Shown one piece after another: positions 5,531 through 7,895 of a stretch of DNA of 7,895 bases (positions within the stretch are counted from its first letter, which is position 1; each line of letters starts with the position of its first letter). Source of the stretch: DATDRM01 sp035291705 (lineage in GTDB: Bacteria > Chloroflexota > Anaerolineae > Anaerolineales > UBA4823). The stretch lies in NCBI GenBank assembly GCA_035291705.1, contig DATDRM010000035.1, positions 1-7,895 of the forward strand, written 5' to 3'. Under the pieces are notes generated by a model, which did no database searches, was not told where the DNA came from, and saw only the letters and a list, made by a program, of their open reading frames with translations. Both the position numbers and the translations under genes were made by a program.

Positions 5531-7222
5531 TCAGGGATAGCCACCTCCCGAGAATTTCGAAGTGCCAAAGACATCATCTTCAAAGTCAAAAATATCGTTC
5601 TTATCCCGTCGGTCAGTCCATATGCCATAGACCAGATTACCAGAGGTGGTCAGGTCAAAGTAATCGCCGATGAAGACATAGTCGACGATGGATGAGAAAT
5701 CGGAAATTCGCAGGTTTGTCGACCATCCGGATCCACCCTGATCCTTCTTGGCGGAGAAGATATCGTAGTACAGGTTCGGTGAACTTGGGAAAACTGTTGG
5801 AAACTCTGGAGATAATCGGTGGTCTTCCCATATAAGGTATAGGGACGAAGATCTGCTCGTGTTCTTCTGTGTTTCCAGTGCTGCAAAGCCCTGAGCCCTC
5901 ACCAACCCATCGTCGTTGATCGTGAGCGGCGCTGACCAGGAATTGTATGGACTTCCAGAGCTCGTGATGTAGCGGATATCCCCGTCTTCGGGGGTGTCGG
6001 AAAAACCGGGTTCTGGATTGGCAGCCGGGTCGTGGGTGTAGGCAACATGTGCCGCACCCCTGGCGTCGATCTCCACATCTGGGAACATGACGGCCCACCA
6101 GCGCTGGTAAAAATTTTCCGGACCTAACCAGAAAGGCGCTTCATAAGAATCTGTGGCTGCAGTTATTGGTGAGTCCCAGTCTTCACCATTGTTTGCGGAC
6201 CGTCGGGTATGGATCTCAAAGCTACCATCCACCCAACCATCCGAGCCGGAATTGTACCAGGCGACCAGTACTTCGCCGCCCAGACCGCCGCTTGGCCGGG
6301 AACCCTGTACGACGACGGGGTTGCCGCACCCGCCCGTGCTCTCGTCCAACAAGACGGGCGCATCCCATAGTACTCCTTGATCAGCAGAACGGGCAAAGGT
6401 GATGTGGCAGTCGCCAGGCTCGAAGGTATCGAACCGGGTCGCGGTTACATAGATCCAATCCTTTTGCGCCGGATCGATGTGGGTGCCGATCCAGGGCTTA
6501 TCGTATTCGAAACCAGGGTCGAATTCGATGATCTCGCCGGTTTCGATGTCGAAGGTGATGATAGTCGGATCACCGTCCAGAGCCAAGTTAGGACCCGTCC
6601 AGCTGGCGCCGTTGTTGTCCGAGTAACTGACGATGATATCCCAGTCGTCGATGAACGTAAAGGTGGTTTCGGTCTCCTCAAAGGTAGACTTAATATCCAT
6701 GTAGGCGTAGTACACCCGGCTGCCGTCGGGGGCATAGGCCAGAACCGGATCGCTGCAGGAGCTGACTTCCGTGAGTTGCGGCATGACGACCGGCAGCGAC
6801 CAGCTGGAGCCTCCGTTCCCACTGGTAAAGGCGACGCAGGCGACCTCAAGCCCTATGTAATGGCTCCCAGCAACAAGTTTCTTCTTGTTCGCTGGATTGG
6901 CTGCGAGGGATGGCTCATTTTCATGAATTACCGGGTTCATGCCAATGGGAACATCGTCCACCCTGCGATGTCTGCCCCTGGCAGGAGGGATACCGCTTTG
7001 ACTGATGTCCTTGCCTTCGATCGTGGTAATCCCCATCACGGCCGCCCGCAAAAGCATGGGCTTGCCGCTGAAGAACTTGACCTGATCTTTCAAATCCTCC
7101 GGAAACGGAGGTGGCGTCCCTCGCTGGGCGGACGTCGTCAGCGATGGACCGGGGGATAACAGCCCCGCCAGGAGAATCGCAGAAAACATTATCAGGCTTA
7201 TGTGTTTCCAATTGCTGTTCAT
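5531..7222 (-). CDS. Secreted sialidase-like (Asp-box) beta-propeller protein
   Basis: Encodes 563 residues. The N-terminus is a Sec signal peptide: basic start (K6), hydrophobic core about 8-23, and likely cleavage near TTSA-Q (32/33). The mature protein should therefore be extracytoplasmic. It contains four Asp-box/BNR-like turns typical of sialidase-fold propellers: SGNGGSSW (134-141), SDNNGASW (201-208), SADQGVLW (279-286) and SANNGEDW (342-349), with DQGGSGW (494-500) as a weaker fifth. NEPSLAANPAN (102-112), DKPWIGTHIDP (241-251), IWEDHR (464-469) and GIWTDRRD (533-540) are repeated blade features. I see no clear FRIP-type motif or arginine triad, so sialidase activity is doubtful. Glycan binding or another surface role is as likely. 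ATG 7222 is supported by AAGGAG (complement of 7232-7237) nine bases upstream. The gene stands alone and points toward the phosphatidyltransferase gene. Confidence 0.85.
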   Translation of the reverse strand: MNSNWKHISLIMFSAILLAGLLSPGPSLTTSAQRGTPPPFPEDLKDQVKFFSGKPMLLRAAVMGITTIEGKDISQSGIPPARGRHRRVDDVPIGMNPVIHENEPSLAANPANKKKLVAGSHYIGLEVACVAFTSGNGGSSWSLPVVMPQLTEVSSCSDPVLAYAPDGSRVYYAYMDIKSTFEETETTFTFIDDWDIIVSYSDNNGASWTGPNLALDGDPTIITFDIETGEIIEFDPGFEYDKPWIGTHIDPAQKDWIYVTATRFDTFEPGDCHITFARSADQGVLWDAPVLLDESTGGCGNPVVVQGSRPSGGLGGEVLVAWYNSGSDGWVDGSFEIHTRRSANNGEDWDSPITAATDSYEAPFWLGPENFYQRWWAVMFPDVEIDARGAAHVAYTHDPAANPEPGFSDTPEDGDIRYITSSGSPYNSWSAPLTINDDGLVRAQGFAALETQKNTSRSSSLYLIWEDHRLSPEFPTVFPSSPNLYYDIFSAKKDQGGSGWSTNLRISDFSSIVDYVFIGDYFDLTTSGNLVYGIWTDRRDKNDIFDFEDDVFGTSKFSGGGYP

Positions 7223-7490
7223 TTCTACCGACTCCTTCTCTCAAACTATCTTAGCTGACTCCAGAAAACCTTTTTCTTCCCAAAAATCGATCAGCTTACA
7301 CCACCTCCCTTCGCGACTACCAAGCGATAAAAAAGTTGATGCAGCAGATGCCTACCAGGAGGCTGAATCAAAAGGCTCTTCTATAAAGATGAATGGCTTG
7401 TTCGATGGAGATGGAAGGATGATGAGGTAAGGGTCGATCAGCGAAAAGCGCAAGCCATTTGGAGGCTCAGGTTGTTCACTGCAAATCGAA
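7223..7490. other. Leader side of the sialidase-like gene, no gene seen
   Basis: This stretch upstream of the minus-strand gene holds that gene's ribosome binding site (7232-7237) and must carry or lie downstream of its promoter. On the minus strand, TAAGAT (complement of 7247-7252) could be a -10 box, but no acceptable -35 box lies 16-18 bases before it. It looks more AT-rich by eye than the coding regions. Short open frames here have no recognisable content. Confidence 0.4.
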
Positions 7491-7492
7491 GA

Positions 7493-7538
7493 GCTCCCTG
7501 CCTGGAGCAACTCACCTACAGGTGAGATTAGCAATCTC
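7493..7538. repeat. Three adjacent or overlapping small palindromes
   Basis: In order: GCTCC (7493-7497) with GGAGC (7504-7508) and a six-base loop; CTCACCT (7511-7517) with AGGTGAG (7520-7526) around a two-base centre; and GAGATT (7524-7529) with AATCTC (7533-7538) around AGC. The second and third share GAG at 7524-7526, so as RNA stems they would exclude each other. The second is too tight for an RNA hairpin and looks more like a dyad operator. No function can be assigned. Confidence 0.5.
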
Positions 7539-7634
7539 ATTTATAGAATACCACCGGTTCGGGTGTGAGTCAATTAGTCAAAATGTACCAATCTCCTCCA
7601 ATTTGCCAGGCATTGAAGTCCCAATTAAACAGCA

Positions 7635-7774
7635 GATGCGTAGTTCGGACCTCCGGCGCAAGTCGAATTTGGAGAGCAGGCGAGTGACTTGATTCTTCAC
7701 CGTTGTCTCACGATACTGGCAATATACAGAAAACCTCTGGCTTGACAGCGCAAGACTCTGGAATATAATGTAAT
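7635..7774 (-). pseudogene. Frameshifted remnant of a LuxR/GerE-type HTH domain
   Basis: Read on the minus strand, 7712-7635 encodes RETTVKNQVTRLLSKF followed by DLRRRSELRI. This fits the recognition helix and end of LuxR-type DNA-binding domains (consensus of the type S-x-x-T-V-K-N-H-V followed by K-L-x-x-x-x-R-x-E-L). Just upstream, in another frame, 7774-7715 encodes ITLYSRVLRCQARGFLYIAS. This fits the first part of the same domain (LT-x-RE-x-x-VL-x-L-x-A-x-G, then E-I-A). The two halves are in the right order but a frameshift and several missing codons separate them, and the upstream frame has stops just before (near 7805). I infer a decayed regulator gene of which only the C-terminal domain is still readable. 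An open frame runs from ATG 7862 to 7578 through the second half, but its first 50 residues look unlike any protein I know. Confidence 0.55.
7742..7769 (+). promoter_or_regulatory. Sigma70-type promoter lookalike
   Basis: TTGACA (7742-7747) and TATAAT (7764-7769), both perfect consensus boxes, are separated by 16 bases, so transcription would start near 7776 and run rightward. Downstream are a 14-codon open frame (ATG 7824 to TAA 7868, with GGGAAGG at 7811-7817 as a possible ribosome site) and an ATG at 7886-7888 that continues past the window end with AAG CGA. Against it, the boxes lie inside the LuxR-like remnant on the other strand, so the match may be chance in decaying sequence. Confidence 0.45.
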
Positions 7775-7895
7775 GTGGCCGAAATAATCCACAATCTAAT
7801 CGATAGTTGCGGGAAGGCACACCATGATTCGGAAAGATGTGGTGCGTCATCAACCTGGACATCCTTAAGGATACTCCCGGCGACTATGAAGCGAA

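Noticed and set aside
6377..7159. 260-codon plus-strand open frame opposite the sialidase-like gene
   Set aside because: The minus strand has a signal peptide, Asp-boxes and a ribosome site. The plus frame has no recognisable motifs and is an antisense shadow.
7352..7540. 62-codon minus-strand open frame
   Set aside because: No recognisable content. Its start lies in the palindrome cluster without a convincing ribosome site, so there is not enough support to call a gene.
7459..7692. 77-codon plus-strand open frame
   Set aside because: No recognisable motif, and it lies opposite the LuxR-like remnant, which explains the sequence better.

Overview
The window looks like a piece of a fairly GC-rich bacterial chromosome, most likely from a Chloroflexota (Anaerolineae-like) organism or metagenome bin. 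That placement is inference. It rests on a compact two-subunit E1 pyruvate dehydrogenase operon, short dispersed repeats between genes, an uncharacterised small protein of a type I associate with Anaerolineae, and a secreted Asp-box propeller protein. No rRNA, tRNA or other phylogenetic marker is present.

Layout. Positions 27-3339 (+) hold a three-gene pyruvate dehydrogenase operon: E1 alpha, E1 beta and the lipoylated E2. E1 decarboxylates pyruvate on thiamine diphosphate, and E2 carries the acetyl group on its lipoyl arm to CoA. No E3 (dihydrolipoamide dehydrogenase) gene is in the window. An 83-nt spacer carrying a purine-rich GGGAAACA-type tandem repeat separates the E1 alpha and E1 beta genes. 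The E1 beta and E2 genes overlap by one base. Positions 3341-3524 hold two copies of a repeat with a strict 10-bp period that reverses orientation halfway, so each copy can fold as a long hairpin.

Positions 3541-5330 (+) hold a DinB-type four-helix-bundle protein, an unrecognised 189-residue protein, and a CDP-alcohol phosphatidyltransferase (membrane phospholipid synthesis). The 200-bp convergent gap after them contains a decayed 65-bp copy of the middle of the unrecognised gene, with an amber codon in frame, and a possible hairpin.

Positions 5531-7222 (-) encode a secreted sialidase-like beta-propeller protein. The last 670 bp (7223-7895) have no intact gene. They contain three small adjacent palindromes and, on the minus strand, a frameshifted remnant of a LuxR/GerE-type DNA-binding domain. 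A near-perfect sigma70 promoter lookalike lies inside that remnant.

The PDH genes clearly work together. The DinB-like, unknown and phosphatidyltransferase genes may be co-transcribed but share no obvious pathway. I found no convincing new multi-gene system. The most unusual elements are the 10-bp-period inverted repeats and the two gene remnants.
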